The notes: generated from the sequence alone by a model not told the origin. A DNA stretch of 64,000 nt from Aurelia coerulea (GCA_039566865.1 CM076944.1:10810501-10874500), one strand, 5' to 3'. Shown: positions 23,340 through 34,082, counted from the stretch's first letter. Numbers and translations: made by a program.

Positions 23340-24735
23340 TTCTTGGAGAACTCTGAATCCCCAATTAAAGCCGCAACCAAAGGAGAATACGTCAATAAAT
23401 ATATCTGAATCATGAAAATGAAGGAAGATATTCCAATCATTCAAAACCCTGGTATACCAAGAATGAAGGATTTCACAGATTTGTGAAAGCTTGTGCTGAT
23501 AATCCTACCATCTGGAAAAGATTCTCTCCCTCGCAAAATGTCACAGAATTTATGAGTGTAACGGTTTTTGAGGTTAACAAACTGCGAGATACTTCCTTTC
23601 AGTTAAGAGCTTTAGATCAATGCATCTTTCTTTAAATCATTTTAAAATCACATGTTTTGAGGTAACTGGAATAACAAAAATTTGACCAAAAGACCAAAGG
23701 TCATAAAATGATTGTCCCATTTATACAGCTTGGGGCCTCAACGAGTAAACCTCTTTGCAAAATGATATTCAGCATAGTTCCGTAGATGATTTGAAATCTG
23801 TTTGCAAAGTTAGAAAACCATTGCCGCCAAGGCAAAAATAGTTTTTCTCATTACACTAATAGTAATAGTCCAAAATTGATATCACCCGAAATTGGAAGTG
23901 GTCATGGTTCATTTAAACTCTTAATGACGTCACAAGCATTCGATCCCGTCTTTCTTATAATTTTCTACTTGGTGGAAAGCTTAGCTGATTGGATCAACCG
24001 AGAATTCACGAGGAATAGCCTTCATGCAGAACATTTCAGTTGTTTTTGTTATGATCAGCTAACCTTTAGTGCATTGAGTTCCCAAAAAAATTGGGAAAAC
24101 ACTAAAATCTTGTCTACCAGGCAGATTTTCAAGTTCTTGCTTTGGCAAGTAGATTACAAACCAAAGTAATTTCCTGGGTATACCAGATGTCTGAAAAATG
24201 ATGCATATTTGTTGGACGAGCCGTAATCTCCGATGACTTGCCTATCATTCAAGAGAAAAAAAAGGCTAACATATATGAAAAATTGTTTTTATGAAATAGA
24301 CCATATCGTTCTAGCTTCTAGAGTTCAGGATAAGCTTACCTGAAAGCTATGTTTGAAAAGCCATGAGAAGAAAAGATTACAATCAGATTTAGTCTAAATT
24401 TCTTGCTTTGATAAGACAAAATTTGCTTCAGTTATCTTCTAAAGAACGTGAAAAAACAACTCATGTATATTGAATGCAAGAAGCACATATTTGTCATTAG
24501 GTTTTGCTCTTTGGAAGATTAGCAAGCTCGTTTTCAATTTTTGAAGATGAAAATTTACGAAATGTTCTCGAAATTTTTATTTTTTTCTGAGGTATGCTCA
24601 AAAATAATTCAAAAGCAAAACAGCCCATAACTTTATATTAGTAGGGCTGATTTTAGTGAAATAGAGTTGTTCATTTAAGTCAGATTTTCTGCTGCAAAGT
24701 GATCGGTGTTTCATTTATGAATAATTCATGATTGT
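23340..24735. other. no gene recognised
   Basis: A 97-codon frame at 23876-24169 has no recognisable motif and no clear splice sites. The rest is AT-rich without visible repeats. Confidence 0.4.
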
Positions 24736-25868
24736 CCAGGGTGAGTCAATAAAAACAATCAGCTCAGTTTCAGTTTCATATAATTTAATTCACTACATAC
24801 AATTTATAATCCCCTAACTATACGAATAAATATCTAAACTACATGGATAACAGATAATATTACAGAAATTTAATACAATATACAAATACAAAAATGAGCT
24901 AAATAAATTGTATGCAGGGAATTACTTAAAAGAGGAGCTCTCTCAATAGGTAAACTAATGGAGGAGAGAGCCCCCCCCCCCCCTATCCTGAAGTATTACT
25001 AGATAAATTGAGATGAATTTACATAATTGAGCATTATCTTTTTATATAGATTAATAGAACTTTGCCAGTATCAAAATCGAATCATCGGTTGACTTTGTTC
25101 AATAAATAAATTTTCAGTTTAGTTTTTAAGGATAGTTTTGATGGAGCATTTCGGAGTTCCACGGGTAATGTATTCCAAAGTTTAGCACCAAGATATGGAA
25201 TTGACTTGAGACCATATTGAAGACTGTTTTCTCGAGACATATATAAATCACCTTGACTGACCTGTTCTGTGGAGTACTGATGAACAGATGAACTGAATAA
25301 GAAAAGTCATGAAAGCAACTAGGTGAAGTTTATAATCCCCATGTGAAAGGTTACTGATATCAACATGACAGTCTTGCAAATATAATGCTTAACAAAGGAG
25401 ATGTTCAATTATATCATAGAATTTACCAGGCTAAAATTGGTCCCTCTGTGCAGATTTTACAAGGGATTTTCTCAAGAAAGTACCTTCCAGAAATCTATAA
25501 AAATGTGGGAAAATCTCAAGCAAATTTCCCTAAATTTTCACCTTACAGCAATGACTTGTACAAGCTTTAGCAGGTGCTATCCTCTTGGGAGGATGAACAA
25601 GTCTTTCTCTAGCATTAATAACTTTTCCAGGAAGACAAAGGATATTTTGTCTGTATCACTCGTTTTTGGAAGTCTTTGACTGAAATGGGCTTTCTGCAGA
25701 AAACCTCCCATATCATGGGAAAGAATGATTGACTAAAGCCAGGTAAATTACTGAATCTAATGGAAAATATCAGCTATGAAACAAAACAGTGTTCAATGTT
25801 ATTGCTGTGATATTCACGGAGTATGTAGTATTTTTTCAAACTGGGATTGTATTTATTGACTCACCTGG
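24736..25868. mobile_element. GTGAGTCAATA-ended foldback MITE interrupted by a LINE tail
   Basis: The ends are CCAGGGTGAGTCAATAAA and the complement of CCAGGTGAGTCAATAAAT, with TA after the right end (25869-25870). The right arm (to about 25565) contains AATTTACCTGG, GGTTTTCTGCAGAAAG and CTTGGGAGGATGAACAAGTC, shared with the element at 38419-39015, so the two are one family. The left arm is split after ~30 bp by a LINE fragment and resumes near 25326. Confidence 0.72.
24766..25325 (-). pseudogene. 5'-truncated LINE tail (C-terminal end of ORF2 plus 3' UTR)
   Basis: On the minus strand a frame from about 25290 down to a TGA at 25082-25084 reads the usual C-terminal end of CR1/jockey-type LINE polyproteins. 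It has a LGAKLWNTLP motif, then VELRNAPS, and a K-rich helix ending LLNKVNR. About 300 bp of AT-rich 3' UTR follow, down to the broken MITE arm. Only the last ~70 residues remain, with no reverse transcriptase motifs. It is a dead-on-arrival insertion inside the foldback MITE. Confidence 0.75.
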
Positions 25869-25890
25869 TATATTTTAGCAAAAGTTGATA

Positions 25891-26255
25891 CACGTATTTT
25901 TTATAAGAAACTAAGAATTTGGGCCAGTACTGCAAGTTTCTTAAAATTATCAGATTTTGAGTACTCAGAGTTTCTTACGAGTTTCTTAGAGGTTCCATAA
26001 CAATCTTCATGTTCACTACCTGTGCCCTCGTGAACATTTCAAAACAATGTTTTTTAAGCCTTTGCAATGTCCAGTACCTTACGAGTAATATGATACAGGA
26101 AACAAATGAAAGTAAAATAAAAACATGTCGAGGATTTCCTTTATCAAAATAGATAGTTTCTTAGCTTATATTTTCCTAGTACTGGAGTTTCTTAAATTTT
26201 GGCGATCTGAGAGTTTAGTTTCTTATCAGCAGCTTCTTACAAGAAAAAATACGTG
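25891..26255 (+). mobile_element. CACGTATTTT-family MITE, full copy A
   Basis: The ends are CACGTATTTTTTATAAGAAA and its near complement, with TA on both sides (25889-25890 and 26256-26257). The interior holds several copies of GTTTCTTA, the inner part of the terminus. A subterminal CCAGTACTG word appears in opposite orientations in the two halves. It is 365 bp and non-coding. Other full copies are at 28741, 35122 and 47260. Confidence 0.9.
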
Positions 26256-26340
26256 TACACTATTTGTAGACATCGGATGGTTTATCTTTCTGATTTAGGT
26301 GAGGCACCATTTAGCTCAAGTTTCTTCAAGCTGCTCAGTA

Positions 26341-27731
26341 CCAGGGGAGTCAAAAAAAGAGTTAACACGATTGGCGGGCTGTGCAATAAAAAGTACGCGG
26401 CCATGTCTAAAATTGAAATGTTAATTTATCAGTTGAAGGCTAAATTAGATGTAAGCAATTTTGTTTGATAAAATCACTCATCTTTCAGCCAAAGAACTTT
26501 TGAAATGCTGGTAAGGGGATTTTAACCCTATCCAGACTAGGCTTTTTGAAACTTTGGGGAGACTAGGGGGGGGCACAAAGTGCCCCCCCTGGTTTTTCAT
26601 AGAATCGTAAGTGCTAGAGACTTGAAACTTGGCACAAGTAACAAACATGATAAGGCAAACAAGATGATGTGATTTGTTTTTGTTTATGTCACGTGATTAA
26701 GTGCTGACGTCAGCAAATGTTGCTAATTTGGGTGTAAAACCACATGTACTTTGTCACATTGTATCTCCAAATTGATAAAACATATCGATGTGATACTTGA
26801 AACATAGAGGGATTATATCCTTGTAATTCTTATTTTGAAATTTTTGCTTTGTAACGCCAATATTTTTGCTGATGTCAGCATTTATTTATTTTATACGAAA
26901 AAAAGAGCGATTTTTGTCTAAAATTGATTATAAATTACTTTTAAAAATAGCAAAAAATGCTAAATATACATAAAAATACCTGCTGCATCATATTATGTCA
27001 CTCATTTTTCTCAAAATGAACCATAACATGGTTTTTCGTCAGTACGCATGCGCAACAACCAATTGTTGATGACGTCATCAAAAATCAATAAACTATATAT
27101 CAAATGAAAGCTTATTTCAAGACGAGCTCAAAAATGTTTTTCTCATTGTCATAGAGCCAGTGGTTCCAAAGCTATGACTTAAACGGTAATTTTTTTGCGG
27201 AGCACTCAATTTAAAGTCATGTGTTGACCCCCGGAGTCAGTGTCAAAATTTTTGAAATAGACATGAAAATATGTCTCATAGATAGAAACTAAAAGTCACA
27301 AAAAAGCTAGACTATTGAAGAGATACTCGATGAGCTGTGTGAAAAAGTTTACTAGGGGGGGCACTTTGTGCCCCCCCCTAGTCTGGATAGGGTTAAGGGA
27401 ATGAGAATTCCATGTTCGAATCTGGACCATGATTTACTTGCCATTGAAATTTGAATTCTTTTTCTAAATCTGACGTGTGTATTAATTTCAGTTCCAATAG
27501 CAAGGAACTCATGGACTAGAATCGAACATGGAATTCTCGTCCCCATACCAACTCCTTACCAGTATTTTCCTAATTCCTAATTCCTGGGTCATGATGAATG
27601 ATTTACCTAATAAAATATTTACAGCTAAGTTAGCCTTTGACTGATAGATTAACATTCTACTTTTGAACAACGGTGCCACACTTTTTATTCTACAGTCCGC
27701 CAAACGTGTTAAGTTTTTTCCGACTCACTCG
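26341..27731. mobile_element. GGGAGTCAAAAA foldback MITE interrupted by a piggyBac-like MITE
   Basis: The left end CCAGGGGAGTCAAAAAAAG and the complement of the right end, CGAGTGAGTCGGAAAAAA, pair. TA lies at 26339-26340 and 27732-27733. The arms match for ~250 bp: GGCGGGCTGT / GGCGGACTGT, AATAAAAAGT, ATGTTAAT.TATCAGT, CTGGTAAGG and GAGAATTCCATGTTCGA. The left arm is interrupted after CTGGTAAGGGGAT by the TTAA-flanked element. Without that insert the element is ~520 bp. Confidence 0.85.
26526..27392. mobile_element. piggyBac-like MITE, copy 1 (TTAA target)
   Basis: TTAA at 26522-26525 and 27393-27396 encloses ends CCCTATCCAGACTAGG and the exact complement. This is the TTAA target and CCC...GGG end arrangement of piggyBac elements. 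Just inside each end is a G/C palindrome (GGGGGGGCAC-AAAGTGCCCCCC). The 867-bp interior has no transposase and carries TGACGTCA palindromes at 26705 and 27070. It splits the foldback MITE arm at 26341-27731. Confidence 0.9.
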
Positions 27732-28153
27732 TACAGTATGCGATGTTTGATTATTTTCTTGTTTCCTTTCTTTGCCAAACAAGGTGGTTCAGATATCAAA
27801 ATCTTTTATCCCTTACGGACTTTCATCATCTTATGACTTATCTGCTTGCAGAAAATAATATAATTATCAAAAGAAGGTAGCAGACTTCTTAAGTGAATTG
27901 AAAGTCATAAGTTTGGATAATCTAATTTTCATTTCAACAATATGATTTATTGTATTAAAATTAAGTCAAGAACTTATTGATAGCAACAAAATGTTACTAA
28001 TTGAATGAAAATGTAATCTTCTTGCAAATGTTTCTATAAGAGATCTACCAACAAAGATCGATTATTTCGGCTAGAGTACATAGTTGTTATTTTCATGTTG
28101 CTTTGGATTAAGATTGCTAGAAATGTCCTCACAATGGTGATAATTCATTTGCA

Positions 28154-28333
28154 CAGTAATATAATATATAAATGATTTAAGTACCAAAAATAGCTAAGAT
28201 GTTTAAAACACGACGTTTCGAGCATGTACTCGTTATCAAGAGATAACTTGATAACGAGTACATGCTCGAAACGTCGTGTTTTAAACATCTTAGCTATTTT
28301 TGGTACTTAAATCATTTATATATTATATTACTG
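28154..28333. repeat. perfect 180-bp palindrome, 87-bp arms, 6-base loop
   Basis: The 87 bases from 28154 are exactly complementary, by my reading, to 28247-28333, with loop AGATAA between. Each arm contains CGAAACGTCGTGTTTTAAAC read outward, and TTGATAACGAGTACATGCTC beside it. TTGATAA, a short GAG/CTC stem, then GAAAC resembles the order of hammerhead ribozyme core words reported in Penelope-like elements. No reverse transcriptase lies nearby. Confidence 0.92.
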
Positions 28334-28740
28334 TTCAATTACATAGTACCACACGCAACGAACATATATTTATATAATTCATTTGCGTTAGGTGTGGTGG
28401 AGCCAAATAGGCGACAAATCTGAAAAGTTGTTGATGTGGCCAAAATTAACCTGTATTGTTTATGCAAGTCTTGGAAAGGATAAAAATTAAAAAAAGTTTT
28501 TTATATATTGAAAAACCAAAGCAGACATAATGTTGGTCATGCCGATAGCTTTTGATTTTTCATCAATCGTACACTTATCCAGACAGTAATGACAACTCTA
28601 TCCGTCTTGGCAAAACCTAAATGCTTGAAATGCTTCTACCTGAAATGTCAAGAGGATCACATTGAACGATGAATTGTCAAAATCAAATGACATGGAAAGG
28701 CAGAGAGATTATTTGAAGAATGAAGTAGCTTTTAGATATA

Positions 28741-29123
28741 CACGTATTTTTTTATAAGAAACTAAGGATTTGGGCCAGTACTGAAAGTTTCTTGAAATTA
28801 TCAGATTTTGAGTACTCAAAGTTTCTTACAAGTTTCTTAGAGGTTTGATAACGATCTTCATGTTCACTACCTGTGCCCCCGTGAACTTTAAAACAAGGTT
28901 TTTTAAGATTTTCCAATGTTTTCACATAACCGAAGAGCCTTACGAGTAATATGATACAGGAAACAAGTGAAAATAGATTAAAAATATGTCAAGGATTTCC
29001 TTTATCAAAATAGATAGTTTCTTAACTTATATTTTCCATTTTCCCCAGTACTGGAGTTTCTTAATTTTTTGGCAATCTGAGAGTTGAGTTTCTTATGGGC
29101 AGTTTCTTATAAAAAAATACGTG
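28741..29123 (+). mobile_element. CACGTATTTT-family MITE, full copy B
   Basis: 383 bp with TA on both sides (28739-28740 and 29124-29125). Seven direct and one inverted GTTTCTT words are visible. It has the same internal order as copies A, C and D, including CTACCTGTGCCCCCGTGAAC and GAGTAATATGATACAGGAAA. Confidence 0.9.
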
Positions 29124-29334
29124 TAATTCGACAAGACTTCTTATTTACAAGATATTACAAAGTTCAACTGCTAAGGTTAGCAACGAACTTGAATATTGGC
29201 TTGTTAACGGGTTATGCTCGAAACATCATGCATATTTCAATTCGCATCAAAGTGCTTCTATTTTACTTTATTTACTCGTTGAACTTGAATATTCGTTTGA
29301 CATGACAGTTGATAACAACAAAAGAGTATTCTAT

Positions 29335-29553
29335 ATCTCGAGCCTTCGAGCCTCGAGCCTTCGAGCCTCGAGCCTTCGAGCCTCGAGCCTTCGAGCCTTG
29401 TATTTCGAGCCTTGAGCCTTCGAGCCTCGAGCCTTCGAGCCTTGTATTTCGAGCCTCGAGCCTTGCATTTCGAGCCTCGAGCCTTCGAGCCTTCGAGCCT
29501 TGCATTTCAAGCCTCGAGCCCTCGAGTCTCGAGCCTTCGAGCCTAGCATTTCA
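29335..29553 (+). repeat. TCGAGCCT minisatellite, forward array
   Basis: Tandem CTTCGAGCCTCGAGC-type units of 10-21 bases, broken by GTATTT or GCATTT spacers. All six frames are open by repetition, so the ORFs mean nothing. A reverse-complement array lies at 30377-30536. Confidence 0.92.
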
Positions 29554-29613
29554 AGCCTAACAATGTCTAATAATGACAAATTTTAATTGGTATATAGGAA
29601 TGCATCCCAATTA

Positions 29614-30113
29614 CACGTTTTTTATAAGAAACTAGTACTGCGATGACCAAAAATTTAAGAAACTCTAGCATTACGTTCAAGAACAATTAAGAAACTCTCA
29701 AATGTTATGTCTGGAATTACAGTCGGTAGATTACGATTCGTGTCGAGGGGCACTTCACTTATTGGAGTTTTCTTGAAAACAAAAGAATGTTTCCCAAAGG
29801 TGTACGAGATTTTTTGGGAGTGAAAGGCCCCTCGGTTCGCGTAGCATTGCATTTATAAATATCAAGTTTTGAATGCAAAAATGGGTAACTTTTTGCCTTA
29901 ATGTGCATGGCTTATTCCTGGTGACAATATCAATGCAAAGTGAAATCCTTTTGTCGATAAGAAGTCTCATCTTTGAACCATAACGTAATTTTAGACCCCA
30001 CAAATTAAGAAACTAATTTAAGAAACTTTTACTACTAAACACCGAAATTTTCATGCGAAATTAAGAAACTTTTAGTACTAAGTGCTGATCCAAGTTTCTT
30101 ATAAAAAAACGTG
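29614..30113. mobile_element. CACGTTTTTTATAAG-ended MITE, variant subfamily
   Basis: The ends CACGTTTTTTATAAGAAACT pair with GTTTCTTATAAAAAAACGTG, with TA on the left and TG on the right. The interior repeats AAGAAACT on both sides. It is a diverged relative of the CACGTA family and is interrupted by the short MITE at 29744-29834. Confidence 0.72.
29744..29834. mobile_element. CGAGGGGC-ended MITE, copy 2
   Basis: 91 bp. The ends CGAGGGGCACTTCACT and AGTGAAAGGCCCCTCG pair, and it shares AAGGTGTACGAGATTTTTT with copy 1 at 15277-15420. The flanks ATTCGTGT and GTTCGCGT match at six of eight positions, which fits an old 8-bp duplication. Confidence 0.72.
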
Positions 30114-30376
30114 TGAGTCAAATTAGGGCAAAATTGAAATTCAAAAAAACCATTAAACAAGTCGTTCTCTCGTTCCTGTGCTAAAACAACGGCCGAAGAT
30201 TGAGCGGTAGGATGGTCTTACTTTCTGTGACGAAAACTCTTTGAAATTGGGCCTGTTCAGTCCTTGAGAAAAATGTGTGTTCTGGCACATTTTTACAAAT
30301 ATACAATTTACAAATTTCGCAAGAATTCTAGCTATTACCTTCACTTGAATCCTAAATTTTCAAAAAGATAATGATT

Positions 30377-30536
30377 TCGAGGCTCGAAATGCAAGGCTCG
30401 AAGGCTCGAGGCTCGAAATACAAGGCTCGAGGCTCGAGGCTCGAGGCTCGAAGGCTCGAGGCTCGAAGGCTCAAAGCTCGAAATACAAGGCTCGAAGGCT
30501 CGAGGCTCGAGGGCTCGAGGCTCGAAGGCTCGGAGA
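30377..30536 (-). repeat. AGGCTCGA minisatellite, mirror array
   Basis: Same units as 29335-29553 but reverse-complemented (AGGCTCGAAGGCTCGAGG). The two arrays face each other across ~820 bp that holds a MITE, so the pair could form a cruciform or a long hairpin RNA. Confidence 0.9.
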
Positions 30537-30877
30537 TTAGAAACACTCACAACAAAAGGATTGTTTGATGCTGTTTTGACTAAATGCCTTTAAGATGCGA
30601 ATCGGATGTTTTTGCTGCAACGAAAAGAGGAATGGTTGATGGTTCCCGAAATCCTGAAATGATTTGTTCACTTACAATGGCTGAGTATGTTTTAGTTGAA
30701 AACGCCACACACGATCGTGCTGTCAAAACATTTAAAGAGACACCTAGAAATATCTTCTTCACTTGCAAAAAAACCGATGAAATTTTACTTTCTATGCCAC
30801 ACTAGTTAATTCACTACTGAAAGGCTAAGCAGATTATGCGTTCTGTGCCACACATGATACTGTTGTCATAACATTAG

Positions 30878-31060
30878 ACGAGCCATTATCACCCAGGATC
30901 CTTTGCGGGAACGCTACAATTTCAGACTTCAAACTTGAAAATTAAACTTGACAGAAGCAGAAACCATGGATTCACACTGTGGTAGTTGAACTGACAGAAA
31001 AGTTTTGCTTAATTGAACTTTTCTGCTAGTTCCACAATTGCATTGTGTATCTATCGTTTG
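30878..31060 (+). repeat. dispersed ~180-bp repeat, copy A of three
   Basis: Aligns by eye with 40422-40588 and 41998-42176. Shared words are GAGCCAT(T/C), TTTCAGACT, AAACCA.GGATC, CACTG and TTGAACT. Identity is moderate. The identity of the parent element is unknown. Confidence 0.4.
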
Positions 31061-31124
31061 TAAAACAGAGGACGTTTCATTTCTATGCCACCTAATTTAT
31101 TCGCCAGAGTTAACGCCAATCATA

Positions 31125-31541
31125 CCGTAAAATCCCTATTAAGCCGGGGGATTATTTAATTTGAGAGACTCCAGTGGGGGGGGGGGGTTGATAGAGATGG
31201 GGGCTCCTAAGGGAGGGAGCATATTCACAAAGTAAAATGAAAAAAGGATATAAATAATAGCGTTTTAGTTCTTTTTCTTTTACGTCATATTTTGCGGAGT
31301 CAACATACATACGAATTTACAAGTCAAATGCACAAATTCGACACAGTTTTTATCCCAAGCCACATCAAAAGTAACAGGCAACTTGCTTAGCTATAAATGA
31401 ATGGAAAATCTTTGGTAACCCTTGCATTTGGCATGAGTGGGATAGGTTCGGTAGAGAGGGGGCTTGATAAAAAAATTTGCTAATAATGGAGGGGGCTATT
31501 AGAGAGAAGGCTTAGAGGGGGGCTAAATGGAGCTTTTACGA
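31125..31541. mobile_element. CCGTAAAA...TTTTACGG MITE, copy 1
   Basis: Starts CCGTAAAATCCCTATTAAGC after TA (31123-31124) and ends GGAGCTTTTACG. Both ends carry repeated GAGAGGGGGCTTA-type words. The centre (AAGTAAAATG, ATATTTTGCGGAGTCAACATA, AATCTTTGGTAACC) is shared with 43257-44546. Non-coding. Confidence 0.7.
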
Positions 31542-31653
31542 CATTTTGCATTCTATGCCACACACGGTGATGTTGTCAAAACATTTAAGAGGTATCATGA
31601 CGGAATTAACAGGGATGATTACATTATTGATAGGAAGATACCCAGTTACTTAT

Positions 31654-34073
31654 GGCTTATTGTAATTTGCGAAAATTTTCGCATCATGCGAAAAATGCGA
31701 AAATTCGCAAAATACAAAAAAGGTGCTTGAAATTGTAAAATGCGAAAATTCTTAAATTTCTGTTAAATCAAAAACTTAACGCTTCTTTCTCCTCAATGAT
31801 CAAAACAAAATAAGCCAAGGACAACGGGGACAAGGTTACACAACCACCTGGTCTTGTCTTGCTTTCCTGCTGTCGTCCATGCATGCTCCATGGCCTAAAA
31901 AAGTTCTGATTCCAATCGAGATCCAAAACATAATCAATTGATTCTTCAAAGTCAGCATTTGCCAGTCATGATCACCCTTGAAACCAAATCCACGCCTATA
32001 AACCTCAACATGTTGTTACAAAAGCTCAGAATGGGCAATGGAAAATGTTTTCGCAAATTACAAAATAACATCAACTTTTTGTAATTTGCGAAAAATATCC
32101 AAAGTCGCCTATAATCACAAATTCAGTTGAGTTTATGGTGTTCAGAAGAGTCTTTCTGATTTAGAGTAAACATTAGAGGCATTCAAAAGATACGAGAAGT
32201 CTTTTTAGGGACCGTTTGTTGATTTTTCGCAAATTACAAAATACCATCAACTTTTTGTAATTTGCGAAAAATATCCAAAGTGGCCTATAATCACAAATTC
32301 CGTTGAGTTTATGGTGTTCAGAAGAGTCTTTCTGATTTAGAGTAAACATTAGAGGCATTCAAAAGATACGAGAAGTCTTTTTAGGGACCGTTTGTTGATT
32401 TTTCGCAAATTACAAAATACCATCAACTTTTTGTAATTTGCGAAAAATATCCAAAGTGGCCTATAATCACAAATTCCGTTGAGTTTATGGTGTTCAGAAG
32501 AGTCTTTCTGATTTAGAGTAAACATTAGAGGCATTCAAAAGATACGAGAAGTCTTTTTAGGGACCGTTTGTTGATTTTTCGCAAATTACAAAATACCATC
32601 AACTTTTTGTAATTTGCGAAAAATATCCAAAGTGGCCTATAATCACAAATTCAGTTGAGTTTATGGTGTTCAGAAGAGTCTTTCTGATTTAGTGTAAGCA
32701 TTAGACGCATTCAAAACATACGAGAAGTCTTTTTAGGGACCGTTTGTTGATTTTTCGCAAATTACAAAATACCATCAACTTTTTGTAATTTGCGAAAAAT
32801 CAACAAACGGTCCCTAAAAATACTTCTCGTATGTTTTGAATGCGTCTAATGCTTACACTAAATCAGAAAGACTCTTCTGAACAACATAAACTCAACGGAA
32901 TTTGTGATTATAGGCGACTTTTGGATATTTTTCGCAAATTACAAAAAGTTGATGGTATTTTGTAATTTGCGAAAAATCAACAAACGGTCCCTAAAAAGAC
33001 TTCTCGTATCTTTTGAATGCCTCTAATGTTTACTCTAAATCAGAAAGACTCTTCTGAACACCATAAACTCAACGGAATTTGTGATTATAGGCCACTTTTG
33101 ATATTTTTCGCAAATTACAAAAAGTTGATGGTATTTTGTAATTTGCGAAAAATCAACAAACGGTCCCTAAAAAGACTTCTCGTATCTTTTGAATGCCTCT
33201 AATGTTTACTCTAAATCAGAAAGACTCTTCTGAACACCATAAACTCAACGGAATTTGTGATTATAGGCAACTTTGGATATTTTTCGCAAATTACAAAAAG
33301 TTGATGGTATTTTGTAATTTGCGAAAAATCAACAAACGGTCCCTAAAAAGACTTCTCGTATCTTTTGAATGCCTCTAATGTTTACTCTAAATCAGAAAGA
33401 CTCTTCTGAACACCATAAACTCAACGGAATTTGTGATTATAGGCCACTTTGGATATTTTTCGCAAATTACAAAAAGTTGATGGTATTTTGTAATTTGCGA
33501 AAAATCAACAAACGGTCCCTAAAAAGACTTCTCGTATCTTTTGAATGCCTCTAATGTTTACTCTAAATCAGAAAGACTCTTCTGAACACCATAAACTCGA
33601 CTGAATTTGTGATTATAGGCGACTTTGGATATTTTTCGCAAATTACAAAAAGTTGATGGTATTTTGTAATTTGCGAAAACATTTTCCATTGCCCATTCTG
33701 AGCTTTTGTAACAACATGTTGAGGTTTATAGGCGTGGATTTGGTTTCAAGGGTGATCATGACTGGCAAATGCTGACTTTGAAGAATCAATTGATTATGTT
33801 TTGGATCTCGATTGGAATCAGAACTTTTTTAGGCCATGGAGCATGCATGGACGACAGCAGGAAAGCAAGACAAGACCAGGTGGTTGTGTAACCTTGTCCC
33901 CGTTGTCCTTGGCTTATTTTGTTTTGATCATCGAGGAGAAAGAAGCGTTAAGTTTTTGATTTAACAGGAATTTAAGAATTTTCGCATTTTACAATTTCAA
34001 ACACCTTTTTTGTATTTTGCGAATTTTCGCATTTTTCGCATGATGCGAAAATTTTCGCAAATTACAATAAGCC
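31654..34073. mobile_element. Mutator-like foldback element with tandem-repeat arms
   Basis: The ends GGCTTATTGTAATTTGCG are inverted copies. GTTACTTAT flanks both sides (31645-31653 and 34074-34082), a 9-bp duplication as in Mutator-like elements. Each arm has ~400 bp of unique sequence, including CCTGGTCTTGTCTTGC and ACAACGGGGACAAGG, and then an array of ~176-bp repeats. The arms meet at a palindrome centred near 32775. The left side has four units and the right side five. Each unit holds TTTCGCAAATTACAAA and its complement ~12 bases apart, so it can also fold on itself. The architecture is like Drosophila FB elements. There is no transposase; the repeated 61-codon frames are array by-products. 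Confidence 0.9.
32052..33690. repeat. inverted arrays of ~176-bp repeats
   Basis: The word TCGCAAATTACAAAATACCA begins at 32052 (variant), 32227, 32403, 32579 and 32755, spacing 175-176. From 32800 the same units run in reverse complement. Units differ at few positions (for example CTCGTATCTTTTG against CTCGTATGTTTTG), and the two units nearest the centre share the ATGTTTTGAATGCGTCTAATG variant on both sides. Confidence 0.92.
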
Positions 34074-34082
34074 GTTACTTAT

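Noticed and set aside
29272..30568. ARRLEARRLE and AFEPRAFEP repeat proteins
   Set aside because: Translations of the TCGAGCCT minisatellites in several frames at once.
32173..33554. Five nearly identical 61-codon frames (MPLMFTLNQKD...)
   Set aside because: They are copies of one frame in the ~176-bp repeats, on both strands, with no domain; repetition explains them.
32052..33690. CRISPR array
   Set aside because: Unit length ~176 bp with no variable spacers, mirrored at a centre, in a eukaryotic context.
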